Shown here piece by piece: positions 1 to 13,717 of a DNA stretch of 64,000 nucleotides. Below the pieces are notes generated by a model, which saw only the letters and a program-made list of their open reading frames with translations, ran no database searches and was not told the DNA's origin. This DNA comes from Lichenostomus cassidix (taxonomy: Eukaryota > Chordata > Aves > Passeriformes > Meliphagidae): contig CM039184.1 of assembly GCA_008360975.2 (NCBI GenBank), positions 38,799,797 to 38,863,796 of the forward strand, read 5' to 3'. Each line of letters opens with the position of its first letter. Position 1 is the first letter of the stretch. A program made the translations under genes and the position numbers.

Positions 1-3000
1 TTGCATTCAAACAGGTGAGGAAGCAATACCAAATGTCATGGCAAAACAAAATCCTGGATAACTGTATAGAGCCTGTATTCAGCATCTCTGAAAATGCTGA
101 TTGCACAAAGAGAAGTCCAGCTGCAAAAAGGCGTGTGTGGAAATGAGTACCATACAAGATAAAGCGTCACCCTCCTCTGGGCACAAGATGTAACCCTCTG
201 CCTTGTTGAATCTGTGAATGGTGGTCTCTCAGTTCTATGAAACTTGGCATGTTGCATATGAGAGACTATAGTATTCAAGTTTTCACCAAGGAACAATGAC
301 TGGAAAATAAGAATGACTGTTGCACCACATGCCTGTGTACAGTTGCCAAGTTGGTCATAGTAACTGTAACTCAGAGGTTATGACAATGCTGTCGCTGCAG
401 TGACATGACTCTAGCTGTGTGAGTGACTGCTTATACCACAGTAGTGGCAGCACAGAGTTCATCACGAGTTATCATAGACTCCAAATTGCCAGAGAAACAC
501 AGCTATGGACATCAGTAAATGAGCTTAACTTCACAGCTTCCTTTATGGTGGAATTTTCAGCCTGCTTGCAGCTTGAGGCAGAATCACTTCCTATCAGTCA
601 CTGGCAGAATAACACTTCATTTCTTTAAATTCCCTCTGGTTTTATTTTCTTTTAAAATGTCCAGTAGCTCAGTCAGTCCAGAAAAAATTTCAGCCATTGT
701 TCCAACTTCTGAATTAATCCTTGGGTACATAATGCAGCTCTGGGTCTCTCATAAACCACATTTCTTTTTGAAATCGTCTTCATGTGCCTTTTGAGACATT
801 TAGAGCAATTGTTCTCTTTCAACTTTATGAAGACAGCAAGGGTAGTAAAAAGTTTGGAGGGGTAGTTATGCTCCACATTTCTTTGATTTTATGCCTGGAA
901 AATGTAACTTGCTCAATATTTAAGATACGAACTGGCTAAGGTTAGAATGCTTCATCTCAGAGACAACTTTTCCTGTCTCTATCTTGGTAAGGACATGATT
1001 CCAGTAGAGTAGAGAAGATAAGGAATTGTAATATAAATCCTTACTGCTCACATAAGCATTTCAGGTCCTCAGCAAAATTCAGATGCTTTTCTGTGCTCTC
1101 CCTTTGGAGGGAGGAGAGCTACAATTGTAGGAATATTGTATCAGAAATACTGAATTCAGTATCAGAAAGAGCAGGAAAGGGCTACCAAGTTCACTCCCAA
1201 CTGCTGCCTCCTTCAGAAGTGAACATCACCAACAATATCAAGAGCCAAGTCACTTACTGTAGTCTAGGTGGAAATCTCTGTAAGTACTAGTCTTCTGAGA
1301 GATCCAGAGGAAGCCTGTGAGGCAACAGAGCTACTTGATATTTTTTCAACAATACGTAAAACTAATTTCACTCAGACCTGAGAAGTAATGGGACAGCTCT
1401 GCAATGAACAGTGAGTAACTACAACTGAGCCAGGTTCCTTTCCTTGTTCACCCAGCACGAGGCATCCTTTGCATTGGGTTCTCTTGCTCGTTTCTGCAAA
1501 GTGTGGCTTAACATTGTTTATTCCCCTTGTTCATCTTGCACAAAGGAGCAGGCTTGGCAGAACCATCTGATTATTCTGGTTCTTTTGATCCTAGATGTGC
1601 AGAAATTAACTCCTCCTTTTCTGGGGTCCAGAACTAGCAGCTCGAATCTGAGTTTGGAGAAAGAGATAATAGGATAGTAGGTGACCTCTGCATGCTGTAG
1701 CACTATATTCTTGTACCGCCAAGAAGGCGGGGGTGATGCAGAGGGATATACTCTAACTCACCAAAGGAAAAGAAGTTTGGAGCTTTTGTCAGCATTTGTC
1801 ACCATGTCTCAGTGACTTTCACAACACACTGGCGCACAGTGTTGTCTGAATTGCTCTTTGAAGCTTCAGCTGCCAGTTGCTATGCCTGACTTCTCCAGTC
1901 CTTCTCCAGCCGCAGCCAGCAGTGGAGCTGTAGCCTGCAGGGGCCAGACGTGAAAGAACACACAAGCTGTAAGGAAGACAGTTTAGCCCTAGTAGAACTT
2001 TTGTTCTTTCTTGGATTTCAGTATTCACTTTGCAAAGAAGGCGGATCTTTGGTGTAAACCCCTCCAGAGTCAAGCAAGTGTTACCATATGTAAAGTGTTT
2101 TTCTGAAACATTTGAATAAGCTGGTAGAAGAGGCTTATCTCCATTTGCCACAGATGTTTCCTCTGTTTTTGCATATGGATAATAGCTGTCTTCTTTCTTG
2201 CTTTACTCCAAACTTGGATCGTTAGTTCATATGCTGTGATCTTGGAGCTTTTTCCAGGAACGTGATAGTATTAAGACTGACCCTAAGGAGGGGAAAGTTC
2301 ACTTTTATCTCTTCCTAAGCAATTTTTTGATTGCAGTTCTGCCCAGAAAATAAACTAAGACAAATTCACAGCATAACACAGTTTCTGTGCTGGCTTGAAG
2401 TTATGTTAAATGCAGCCATATGGTTCTGTGGAAGTCAGTCATAAGCCTGTGCTAAGGGCAAACACCACCAGCTACAAGGTTTCATCTCAGAAGAATGTTA
2501 AAAGAAGATGAAGACAGGCATAAAGTGTTCACAGAGAAACAAAAATTCAATTCCTGCTAGAGCCTGCTGGGAACACTTATCTCATGCATCAATGAACCAG
2601 AGTTAACATGAAACCTAGCCAGTAATTTCTGTTATCTTTTACATCTTTCCTATAATGTCAGTCGTCAGAGATTAATCTTTTCTTTCTATCTGTTTCCTCA
2701 ACTCAGTGCAGGGAATCATATTTATTGATGTGATCTATCCATTAGTGAATCAGGCAGAGCTCTCTAATGTCAGGTGGCAGGTGAGGGTCATGGTCTCTCT
2801 CAGAGAACCCAGTTCAATCCAGCATGAATAGGGTCTGTCAGCAGAGAGAGGGCACACCAGTCAGGAGGTGCAGTACTATGATTGATTGCAATCCTGGACC
2901 ACTGTCTCGTACACATTTAATAGTTTTCTTCTCATTCTGACAGTTAATGTATCTCGTAGGGGTTTTTTGAACAAACAAAAAAGCATGATAGCCCATTCCC

Positions 3001-6000
3001 AGGAGGGAAAAATTCAGCTGGTTTGCATTAAGAAAAGTCAGGGAGAGACAAATACAAAATCTGAAATAAAGAAGTTGGAGCAAACTAAAATAGCTGCAGC
3101 TGGAATTATGCCTCCTCTCTTTAACTTTCTTAAGATTAATTGGTCTCTTTGTTTGGAAATGGCAAATAAACTGCTAGGTCTTCACACAGAGATAGGCACG
3201 CACTATCTCTGCATGTGTCAGTGATGATGTATTTGAGCTTGAGCTCCCAAACCTTAGAAGTCTGTTCTGTCTGAAAGTATGTTCTGCCCATTTGAAACAT
3301 CAGAAAAATAAAAAGATAAAGTTGTAGCTACCCTTACGTCTTGTTTGCTTACCTTGGCCTCATGGTGCTGCCAAACTGTTGTAGAAGGTTCCATTATGTT
3401 TTTGAAAAGCAGAATTACTGATCGCTTCTGTCTCCAGATAGGTGCATTATGAATTGGGACCATCTGAGGGGCAAAATCTGGTGGTTTATTTTTGGTTCAA
3501 GTGAGCAATCATCACAGTTGTGTTCATTACAAAACAGAATAGTTAACAGTTCTTATTCCTAGGAATTCAACAATACCATTATATTAAACTTCAAACCCAG
3601 GTCATTAGGGGTACTATTGAATTCTAAGCAGAGGAGTCAGGTGTCCTGAAGTATTGGTCCTGATACATAAGTATGTCACCAAAACATAAATTCACTAAAA
3701 TTTACATTTCTCTGAACTTGCATTCACTCAAAGTGGATTTGATAGAAGTTTTTTCCACCTCTGGAGCCTCTAGGAGAACACAATTGATGTGTTTCTGTTT
3801 GTAAGTGTCTGAGGTGTAGATATTACCTCTTTTACCCTGGAGTGAATCCAGGCTAACATATTGAGGACCTTAACAGAATGCATAAGGCATTTTACCTGGG
3901 CTTGCTTAAAATTGTGTTAATTCATGTAATAATGTCCACAGATTCAACATACCTTAGAGGCAAATAGATAATTTTTAATAGAGTTAGATACTGGCAGATT
4001 TGAGTTGGTTTGGAGGGGAAAATTAACCTGTGCTCCACAGTGTAGAAAGTGGTGTGCTCAATTCATAAAATATTTAATTTATGATTACAGAAAACTGAAT
4101 TATATTGCTTTAGCTGGAAGAGTCCAGAAAATGCAGTGATCTTTTGAGCCAACGGTGGTCTCGTGTGCTGGTGATAGCTATTGTGTCCAGGATTATTCTC
4201 AAATTCCAAGGGCAATAGATTAGTAAAATAAAACAGATTAGTGGACTTTTGCTTGCATGAAAGAAATTTTTAGAGCCCCAGATATATCTAAATATTTGGT
4301 GGTATTTGGTACCTAGGGGTAAAAGAACCAAATGCAAAAATGTTAGGGATAGTTTTTCTTTCCTCTTTCACCTCTCCTCAAGTCACTTCCTATTCTGTCA
4401 ACTTCCAAATGTCAGTTTTGATTTATTCTGCACTGAAACAACAGGTATCTGAAAATAGCTTCCCTCATCTCCACAGTTGCCTTTGCCTGACCCATAAAAA
4501 GACTAAGTTTTGCTTTTTTGCTTTAGGCAATTACTTCTTAATGCTTTTGTGTGTTTTCCCCTAAAAATACAGTGAATCAAACAGTAGTATTATAAAAATT
4601 TGTCTTTGTGCACTGCGGGGCAAACAGTACATACTCATTATACAAGAACAAGGGAATAATCAGTTGAATTTAAATTGAAATTGATAGAAGAAAATACATT
4701 TTGATGCAGTGCGTGTTTAGCCTACAGAATAAAATGCCACAAGACATCAGTGAGAGCATGAGTTTGGACTGTTTAGAGAAAGAGCAAGCTGTTAGTGAAT
4801 GAGTAGACTGGAAGGCATTCATCCTCTCCCTTTGTACTGGCCACTTTCAGACAGGGTATTGTTCCTGGTGGTCTACCCTACTACAGTAATTCCTGATTCT
4901 GCTTATTTGGTTACAGTTTTACACAGATTGCGCATGTAACTGTTCTCTATTGCATCAGTTACCTCTTCCTCCACAATTTTTGCAGTGACCTAACTTTCTG
5001 CAGTTCTACCAAACTAACTGCATGTGCTTTCAGGAATTCTATCCCTTATACTGGTTTTTAGACAGACACCTCCATTAGAAGGACAGGCCAGAGATCATTT
5101 CTAACATTGGATGCCTTTTGTAGTGCAGTCTTCTGAGTGTTAGAGGTGTTCTTCCTCGGTTGTCTTCTAGTGGTGGGCTGTAATGGTCTGAAGAGCCATG
5201 TATCCCTAACTGGATTGTCATGGAGCTGACCAAACATTGCATTTAGGACAGTATAGGAGACAGCACTGCAAGAAAACCTATACTGCAATGGCACTAGGAC
5301 ATTTTTTACTGTGGCTCACAGTGGAATTTCTCTATTCAGAAACATGTCCAAATTAGATTTATTCTCCTCCATATTTTTCAGGCACCGTTAGTGTACAATG
5401 ATACACAAAATCCGAAGATGTCGGATGGAAGGATTTTGGGTTTTTAAACACATGTATTCTAAATACAGTTTTATTCTGGATCAGTGGTATAATAGCTCTT
5501 AAAATGAGGTGTGTTTAGTTGTTGTTTATGCATAAGGCCTAGCAATATTAACCTTTATTCTGTGATAGCAGTCGTCAACTAAATAATAGTGTTACACAAA
5601 ATGACAATAGCTGCTGTTCAATCTCACTGGCAGCATGATGAAATACCATGCATATTCTGATATACTTTGAGAAGTTCAGTAGAATTTTGCTAGGCCTTAT
5701 TCACAATTCCATATTTAGTACAAATTTTGTAAAAGTCCTCTATGATTTTTAATACAGTGTGACATACTTGCCATGTGATTCAGCACTCTATTGGCAGGGT
5801 TGTGCTGTATGAAGTAATTTAAAACAGAACAAGAAAGCTGCCAAAGAAGTTTTTTGAAATTATAAGGTAGGCTTTTTCACGTCTTCCAAGTATTGCAAAG
5901 CATTATATATATATGATGACCAAAATTAGAGAAATTATTCTTAAGCAAGGTGAAGCAATTTCAGCATAAGCTAAAAAAAAGTTACATATCTAATGTAAAA

Positions 6001-7278
6001 ATTATATTAGGAATGTTAAATTTATGCGATAACTCAATTCAAAATGAGACCAGTCTATTTATAAAGTAATGTGTAATATTCCTTTTTGCTTGGTGATAGT
6101 TTATTTATATAATATCTCAGCTTCTGGCAGTCTGGAGTCTAGGGCCTTCTGGACATGTTTATGTAATATTGCATTCATTGATGCATAGTATCCATTTTCT
6201 TCTAAACTGCGGTCAAAAGTTCTTGTCATAGATCCTTTCGTGAAGAAAGTTATTCTAAATCACATTTCCTTTGCTGGACACCTGGCTATCTTATATCAAA
6301 ACTACTTGTGCTTTTGGGCTAAGTCTTACTGTCCTTGAATATTTTGATAATTTATCTCCATTTCTATAAAGACACAGTTTTCAGTTAACTTAATCTTTCT
6401 GCCAAACTCATGGATAGTTTTTATCACTTCTTTTGCCCCTTCTGTTTTCCCATTTACTGAATTTAGTAGAGAATGCTTCAGTTTTATTTTCCACTGAGGA
6501 AGTGGCAGCACAAAGAAAATCTGATTTGCTGTGAATCCTCTCCCCACACACCAGCATGAGAAGGGAGAAACCATTTGCATGTCAGCCAGTGCACACCAGC
6601 ACTTGGTGCTCAAAGAATACTGAGTTAAATTAAAAGTATGATTATTTTACTTTTATTCACATGCTTCTGTTTTCTGAGCTGACAGCTTTAAAGTTTTTGA
6701 TGCTGTATTCCTGTCTTTTCTTGTAAGGTCAGAAGCTTAGGTGAAATGCCCACCATTTGTGAAATAAGGGTACTTCCCAGCTCTCTTTGCATCCGAGGAT
6801 TAGTTTATGGCATAATTTTGCATTTTGCTACCATCTGTAGTTTGAATTTGTTAGGTACTGAATCCTTCCCACCTAAAATGTTAAGATTAACTGCACTTTT
6901 TAACAGCAACATCTATTGAATAAGTTGGAAGAAATATATATTGAATAAATGTAAAAGTAGAATATTATTTGCTTTAAAAGTTGAATTAATTATTTAATAA
7001 AACAGAACTGGCTTATCTTGTACAATATTAGCATGATTCACTGGATTTTTGTACTTCATAGCTTAATAAAATATTTAAAGTGCTGCTTACGTGAAGATCT
7101 AGCAAGTGCATGTTATGTGATCAATTTTGAAGGGAAGATAAACTATTGCAGATGCTATAAGCTCCCTGTGAGATGAAATATAGTGTAATTTCCCGTAAGT
7201 CAGTGCCTGGTCAAGTAGTACAAACAGTTTAGGCTTTAGAAATTAGCTATTTGTGTTCCATAGTTTGGAAAGACAAGT

Positions 7279-7304
7279 TAGATAGATAGATAGATAGATA
7301 GATA
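7279..7304. repeat. (TAGA)n microsatellite
   Basis: About six and a half perfect TAGA units in a row, inside the upstream intron. This is a simple tetranucleotide repeat that is likely to vary in length between individuals. There is no sign of function. Confidence 0.95.
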
Positions 7305-7778
7305 CATAATTAAAGTCATTAGTGGATGGATTCTATTTCAAGAGCATAAGAATTTCAGCATTATCTGGAAGCAGCCTGGATTTGTTGTCAGATACCATAT
7401 CCTTCTAAGAGTCTCATAGGAACAGTTTGGCATGGCTCAGTGAGGCAGACAAGATGTGCAAGTCTGATAGTATTACACTTTAAATACTTATCACTCGGAG
7501 TTAATGTAGCAGGAGAGTCTCTGACAACTTTGTTAGTAACTCCTCTCATTAGAAATAGAGAGATCCAAACAAATTTTCTTAACCCACATGAAGATGCCAG
7601 ACTGGCTTTTCTGTCATTATTTTTCCCTCAGCGTTCAGCCAGATGGTGCAACCATGCTGGCATTGTATTCATGGGATTCAAAGCACAGGTGAATAGTTTA
7701 AAGTGAGGATCTGTGCTGTGAGCTACCTAAGACAACACACTCCTGAATTCGTACTCCTGAATTCCCACACATTCTCCT

Positions 7779-9463
7779 GAAGAAACTGGCTGATCCTGGC
7801 ATGGACAGGTATACTCCTCACTGGGTAGAAAACTGGCTGAATGGACGGGCCCAGAGAGTGCTGAATGGAGTTACATCCAGCTGGTGGCCAGTCACGAGTG
7901 GTGTTCCCAATGGCTCAGTGTTGGGACCAGCCCTGTTTAATTTCACAGAATCACAGAATAAGCTGAGTTGGAAAGGACCCACAAAGATCATCAAGTTCAA
8001 CTCCCAGCCCTGCACAGGACCATCCCCAAGGGTCACACCTGTGCCCAAAAGTGTTTTCCAAACACTTGCCAGACTGTCAGGCTTGGTGCCATGACCTCTT
8101 CCCTGGGGAGTCTGTTCCTGTGCCCAGCCATCCTCTGGGTGAAGAACCTTTTCCTGATATCCAACCTAAACCTCCCCTGACACAGTTTCAGACCATTCCC
8201 TTGGGCCCTGTCACTGGTCACCACAGAGAAGGGATCAGTGCCTGCCTCTCCTCTTCCCCTCACAAGGAATTGAGACCACAATGAGGTCTCTCCTCAGTCT
8301 CTTTCAGGCTGAACAAACCAAGTGCCCTCAGCCGGTCCTCATATGGCCTCCCCTCAAGGCCTTTCACCATCTTCCTTGTCCTCCTTTGTATGCCCTGTAA
8401 TAACTTTATATCCTTCTTACACCGTGGTGCCCAAAACTGCTCACAATACTCAAGGTGAGGCTGCAGCAGTGCAGAGCAGAGCAGGACAATCCCCTCCCTT
8501 GCCCAGCTGGTGATGCTTTATCTGTTATCAACAGTCTTTGTCAGTGTTTTATTAATGAGGAGATTGAGCGCACCCTCAGCAAGTTCACAGAGACACCACG
8601 CTGGGTGGGAGTGTTGGTCTGCTCGAGAGTAGAAGGTTCCACAGAGGGATCTGGACAGGCTGGATCAATAGGCCAGTTGGGCTGGATCAAAGGCCAGTTG
8701 TATAAGGTTAAATGAGGCCAAGTGCTGGGTCCTGTGCTTGGGTAACAAAAACCTCCTGCAGCGTGACAGGTTGGGGGAAGAGTGGCTGGAAAGCTGTCTT
8801 GCAGAAAAGTCCTGGAGTGGCTAGTTGACAGCAGCTGAACATGATCCAGCAGTGTGCCCAGATGGCCAAGAAGGCCAATGGCTTCCTGGCCTGTATCAAA
8901 CATAACGTGGCAGCAGGACCAGGGAAGGATCTTCCCTCTGTACTCGACACTGGTGAGGCCACACCTTGAGTGCTGTATTCAGCTCCGGGCCCCTCACTGC
9001 AAGGAGGACATTGAGGTGCTGGAGCAGATCCAGAGAAGGGCAGTGGAGCTGATGAAGGGTCTGGAGCACAAGCCTTATGAGGAGTGGCTGAGGGAGCGAG
9101 CTGGGGTTGTTTGGCCTGGAGAAAAGGAGGCTTGGGGGGTGATATTGCTCTCGCAACCATCTGAAAGGAGGCTATAGCCAGGTGCAGGTTGGTGGTCTCT
9201 TCTCACAAGTAAAAAGCCATAGGACAAGAAGAAATGGCTTCAAGTTGCACCAGGGGTGGAAAAACTTCATCCTCGAAAGGGTTGTCAAGCTTCAGAACAG
9301 TCTGCCCAGGGAGGTGGTTGAGTCATAATTCCTCCAGATATTTCAAAAATGTGTCAATGTGGCATTTAGGGACATGGTTTAGAGGTGAACTTGGCAGTGC
9401 TGAGTTAACAGTTGGACTCAATGATCTTAAGGGTCATTTCCAACCTAAATTTTTCTAAGATTC
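7779..9463 (+). mobile_element. CR1 LINE fragment, + strand, interrupted by a second CR1
   Basis: This is a 5'-truncated copy of the CR1 non-LTR retrotransposon. The left part (7779 to about 7942) encodes a decayed piece of reverse transcriptase with the recognisable string [16 protein letters not shown]. The right part (about 8550-9463) continues the same ORF2 through regions resembling LSKF, CPDGQK/AKKANG, LYS-LVRPHLE and VLEQIQRRA. It ends with the CR1 terminal segment around GGACATGGTTTAG and TCATTTCCAACCTAAA, followed by two degenerate copies of the terminal octamer unit. Many stops and small indels show it is dead. The middle is split by an opposite-strand CR1 (about 7943-8548), so this copy is the older one. 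It needs no function in TENM3. Confidence 0.9.
7943..8548 (-). mobile_element. CR1 LINE fragment, - strand, nested in the + strand CR1
   Basis: The left edge carries the complement of a CR1 3' end (CACAGAATCACAGAATA), then the typical antisense text for CR1 ORF2 C-terminus. On the minus strand at 8281-8033 a frame reads through VTSDRAQGNGLKLCQGRFRLDIRKRFF, which matches the conserved CR1 C-terminal segment known from birds. The right border at about 8520-8550 is the truncated 5' end and is uncertain by some 30 bases. This copy keeps longer open frames than its host, consistent with a more recent insertion. The small apparent proteins on the + strand here are shadows. Confidence 0.9.
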
Positions 9464-9660
9464 ACATATAAAAGTTAATTTTTTTTTTCATTACCTTGAT
9501 GCCTGAGGTGGACTGTGAGAGTTATGACAGTTCACATCACCATGGTCATCTCTTGAGTTTATCTATGGGATTAACTCCTCAAAGGCTGTGAGAATATGGA
9601 TTACAGTCTCTAGTAGTCTGTGGTCTACCGAAGACAACATCAATTCTCATTTTCTTAGAG

Positions 9661-9674
9661 AAAAAAAAAAAAAA
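9661..9674 (+). repeat. A14 homopolymer
   Basis: Fourteen consecutive A bases in the intron, about 200 bp after the end of the CR1 copy. I see no processed gene copy upstream of it, so I call it only a simple run. Confidence 0.9.
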
Positions 9675-11906
9675 GGGAAAATATCTATGGTGGACTGTTT
9701 TATTGCACTATTTTGTTAAAGCTTAAAGTATATGGAGTTCTATTCAAGTGATTGTATAATGCCTATTTCCATTTTTAGTCCGTTGAGTCTAACAGCAAGA
9801 GAAGGAGGATGTGAAAATTACAGGTGGTCAGACAACTTATTTTTAACATGGAAGCTGATATATAGGAGGAGTATTATTGTGTCTGCTGTATGGCCTTCCT
9901 TCTGTCCCCCAAAATGGTACACATTGCACATGGAAAGGGAAACAGCTACCTTCGTGTTTTGCATTTTCTTGGGATCTGTGTAGACACTGTTTGTTAAATA
10001 TACCTGGACATAGCATTTACCATATGTAGCCAGGAATGGAAAAGCAGTAAAGGTCAAGTGGATAAGATTCTTTATCGGGACTTAATGAATATACATGATT
10101 CTGTGAATCTGTACAATCAGAGTAATGCTGTTGTAAACATTTCTACATAGGGCTAGTTATTGTTTTGGTGTTTGCTACATTGAAAATGTCACGACTTTTA
10201 ATGAAGGACCTTCTTAGACAGGGTTTAAGCCACCAGGGCTTTGTCTTTTGAGAATGTTGGTTATACTCTGAACTCAGAAGCCAAAAAAAATTGGGGATGT
10301 GCTGTTGTGCATCAGTAGATCTAGTGCATATCCTTCTGTTGTTGCTGCTATCAAGTTTAATATTGTTCAGAATGAAGTAACCCTATGTCAAATATTTCAT
10401 GGAATCATGTTTGTAATGCAAATATTTTCAAGTAGAGGGCCTATGCCAAGATGTTTTAATTTATCTGTTAACTCCCCCTAGCAAAATCACCTGTAAACAA
10501 CAAATCTTATCAACTGCTGTTATTTTTCTCTGGCAGCAGTGGAGCAAATTAATTTATAGTGCCTCTACAGTGTAAATTGGTCCATTACTATGCAAGAATC
10601 CAAGCATGGGTCCCAGAGAATCAAAGTCCCATCATCTAAGAAGCAGTTCACAGTGCCACATGGTGTAATTAGTAAAGCTTTTCCCCTGCACAGCTAGCTC
10701 AGTTGGTGCTGGATCCTCTGACCCATGCTGTATAGGTGACAGGCAGTAGGCAAATACAGCGTAGGCGTGCGCTTACGCTCAGGAGGACTTGGGTATCAGC
10801 AATTCATGAGTGTCTCTTAGCTATGGCAAAACCCAAACACCTTTCTGGTTCTATTTAGCTGTGCGGTTGGTAAGTTCAAAGTCTCCACCGTATGCTTTCT
10901 TAGCATTTTTAGATATAATGTATTCCTTTTGCAGTGCTTAATTAGGACTGGGCAAGCCATATGCTACAGAGTTGCCAACACAACAAATTGGTGGGACACA
11001 CCTGGTGCAAAGATCTTTCTTTGAGGTTTTGTTGTTCATAGAGTTGTGTATGTTCTTCGGGAGAAAAACTCCAGGTAGAGTATGCCATGCTGAGAGGCTC
11101 TTTCAAAGTAATTATGATTGCATGAACTAAAATTAAAGGATTCTACCATAGAGAAGCTCAGGGAGTAATATTTCCTTTGGAGATTTTAACTGAAAGAAAA
11201 CAAGTTTACTGGTAACTCACAGTACATCTTAACTTTGTCTTTCCTTTTCATATCTGTGGCTGGTTTTTGGTGTTCTTGAACACTTAATAAATATATTTCA
11301 TAAGAATACTTCTCCTAGGCTGTAACTAGCTGCTTAATCATATCTTTTTATGGTAAAATTATGTGCAAGAAGATGTGAATTAGTGAACTGAGTACTTGAG
11401 ACGGTTTTTTAAAAAATATTTTTAACTGACTATTTTTGGAAAAGTTGCCAAAAGTTTGTAACTGGGAGATTGGTGTTTTCCTTGTACTTAACCCAGGAAA
11501 GCTGTGCCTAGTAGTGTGGGCTGCAGTCACATTGCTCATTATTGACTTTTTAATGGAGTTCCCTGTCGTCTGTAGCAGAAGCCAACACAAATAAACAGCA
11601 GCAGAAAGCCTGTCCCTACTTGTTGGATAAACTATGAAAGACTTCCTGCCTGCTACACTGTATTTTGGGTAGTTCTGTTTCCTGTCTGGACACCAGTGTA
11701 TTACTAATGTTTGGGGGGCTTTGGTCTTTAGGTAAAGGGAACGTGTCTATTTATGTCTGAGTGTTGTGACAAGTTATTGCTTCTATGACCCTTTGTAGAT
11801 TGGATGTTGTTAGCTATTTGAAAAATAGGCAACTTCAAACAAGAGTTATGATAAAGCTCCAGTTTTATATACTTTTATACTTTACCATATGCTCTTTCTT
11901 TCACAG

Positions 11907-12145
11907 GCATTTCCTATTCAAAACAGGAACAGGGACCACACCGCTGTTCAGTACTGCAACACCAGGGTACACAATGGCATCCGGCTCTGTTTATTCCCCT
12001 CCTACTCGGCCACTACCTAGGAACACTCTATCCAGAAGTGCTTTTAAATTCAAGAAGTCTTCAAAGTACTGTAGCTGGAAATGTACTGCACTCTGTGCTG
12101 TAGGAGTCTCAGTGCTGCTGGCAATACTGCTGTCCTACTTTATAG
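11907..12145 (+). CDS. TENM3: Teneurin-3 exon: end of intracellular domain and transmembrane helix
   Basis: Teneurin-3 is a type II single-pass synaptic adhesion protein that binds itself and latrophilins across cell contacts. This 239-nt exon starts with the last base of an Arg codon, has 79 full codons ([14 protein letters not shown] to LLSYFI) and ends with the first base of Ala. In order: a proline-rich stretch (PPTRPLPR, residues 31-38 of the exon), a basic juxtamembrane patch [12 protein letters not shown] (47-58), then a hydrophobic helix from about residue 59 ([21 protein letters not shown]) that continues into the next exon. Three Cys (55, 59, 63) sit at the inner membrane face and could be acylated; that is inference. 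The acceptor is CAG and the donor GTGAGT. I prefer TENM3 over TENM1/2/4 because the [17 protein letters not shown] and LSYFI segments match my memory of TENM3. Confidence 0.95.
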
Positions 12146-13666
12146 GTGAGTCCCGTTTTTTATATTGGCACTATGAACAGTGCTGTCTGATGGATTGTAT
12201 ATGGACTGTGACATACTAACCTTAAACTAGCAAAGTCTTTGGTAACAGTAAAAGCCACAAGGATTTAATGAAAAGTCCCAATTGTTCAGAGAAATTGGAA
12301 AATTTGAATATTTTGCAAGCATTCTGTAGCTTGTAGCTTGATGGTCAGTGAACTAACTTCAGAGAAGTATTTGGACTACAATTAAATTGTTGTGTCAACT
12401 GCTTATAAAAGTGTGTGTAAAATGTAGGCTGTTAAGGTTCCATGATGTGAATATAGTTAGCAGCATTTCTTTGGACCTCTTTTGCTCTCATTTAGCTGAA
12501 ATATTGCTAATAAACTCTTTTGGAATGCTAACTATCACTTATTTCATCATTACATACGTGTATGTTTGTGTATAGAGCTAGAACAAAAGTCTAATACAGA
12601 TGTTTGATTGCGAACTAAGGAAAATAATTTTCAAAACGGAAAACGTGCAGTGAAGATGTAGACTTCTTCTTCTCTTGTGGGTTGTTTATTTTTAATTATT
12701 GTAATTTTTCTCTATTTGTTTGGTAAATTCCATTTCCCAAATTTTATTTTAGAAGATATCCTTTATTTCATCATCTCGTTAATTTTTTATTTTCATAAAT
12801 GTTGAGTATAAATATTATATAATTTGAGTTTTTGGCTGTTAATAGGAGCGGTGCTTGGCTATGAGAAAATGTCCTTGACTTTAATAAGGGAACGGAACAG
12901 GATCATTTTGTACTCCTACCTTCCTCTGTCTCTTCGTCCAGATTGCAGATTTTTTCATCTCTGAGTCTGTAAATGGTCTTCAAAGTCTTTATTTTAACTG
13001 ATTGGTTAATTCGAAGTTTAGGTCACCACAGTTATGGAAATATACTTGTAATGGTCTGGTTTTTGTTATTGGTTGCACACAAGTTAAGAGTCTTAGGGAG
13101 TCAAGGAAATAAAATAGAAGAGAGTCAAAATCTCTTTCCTTTCTTCTTTTTAAAATCAGCGTAAATTAATAATAGAGCCTAGAAGGCATTAAGATCCTTA
13201 AATCTTCGTCGTTGTTCAAACAAGCTTGTTGCATTTCAATGCGAGACACAGCGTAAGCTGTATAGAGCCTTTGAAGTAGTTCTTACTTGGTTGAGACTCC
13301 TGTGAACAGTGCGAGAAACTGGGTCGCTGAGTCGCTGGAGAAATTGCCCTCTGACCCAGCGAAGCTGAGCCTCCTGGGCATCCTTTCCACCTCTGCTGCC
13401 AGCCCCAAAGAGCAAAAGACATATATGCAAATGTAGGGCTTGCCACTGCTGTTCAGCCTCCTTCAGTCACTGGATTTGTGGTTATTTTGTGTGAATGTGC
13501 AAGGATTTTAAAACTGAGGTTCAGAGTTAAGTTTTGACACTAGATCTTTTTTTAAGTGGGATTGAAATAATCCGACTTATAAAACACATTAATTGTTCTC
13601 AGTCTCTGTAATATTGCCTCACAAATCATCAGCAGTAAACATCTGCTACTAAATAAATGCATAAAT

Positions 13667-13717
13667 ATGAAAGAAAGAATTCAGCATGAAGTATCACTGT
13701 CAGGAGCTGAGAAAAAC
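13667..13717 (+). repeat. Copy A of a 51-bp dispersed duplication
   Basis: Begins ATGAAAGAAAGAATTCAGCA and ends GCTGAGAAAAAC. It is about 86% identical (six mismatches, one gap by eye) and in the same orientation as 15008-15057. I do not recognise it as CR1, and similarity stops on both sides. Confidence 0.7.

Larger units (their letters stand above)
1..11906 (+). other. TENM3: TENM3 intron upstream of the transmembrane exon (partial)
   Basis: This stretch has no exon I can support. All open frames are short, unrecognised, or lie in a repeat. It ends in a good 3' splice site: a pyrimidine-rich tract followed by CAG at 11904-11906. The missing 5' part of the protein (start codon and most of the intracellular domain) must lie further left. 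Contents I can name are a TAGA microsatellite near 7.28 kb, a nested pair of CR1 LINEs at 7.78-9.46 kb and an A14 run at 9661. Other parts look like unique AT-rich intron; 10.5-10.6 kb reads like possible conserved non-coding DNA, but I cannot test that without an alignment. Confidence 0.8.

Noticed and set aside
8033..9160. Several open frames of 80-150 codons on both strands
   Set aside because: They are pieces or antisense shadows of the two CR1 elements, not host genes.
9661..9674. A14 run (and the A16 run at 59370) as retroposed-gene tails
   Set aside because: No coding remnant or target duplication precedes either run.
10690..10740. tRNA-like D-arm text (TAGCTCAGTTGGT)
   Set aside because: No matching acceptor stem, anticodon arm or T-arm (GGTTCGAATCC-like) is present at the right distance, so it is most likely coincidence.
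10759..10778. CpG-containing imperfect inverted repeat (GCGTAGGCG / CGCTTACGC)
   Set aside because: Loop of only two bases and one wobble pair; too weak to call a structure.
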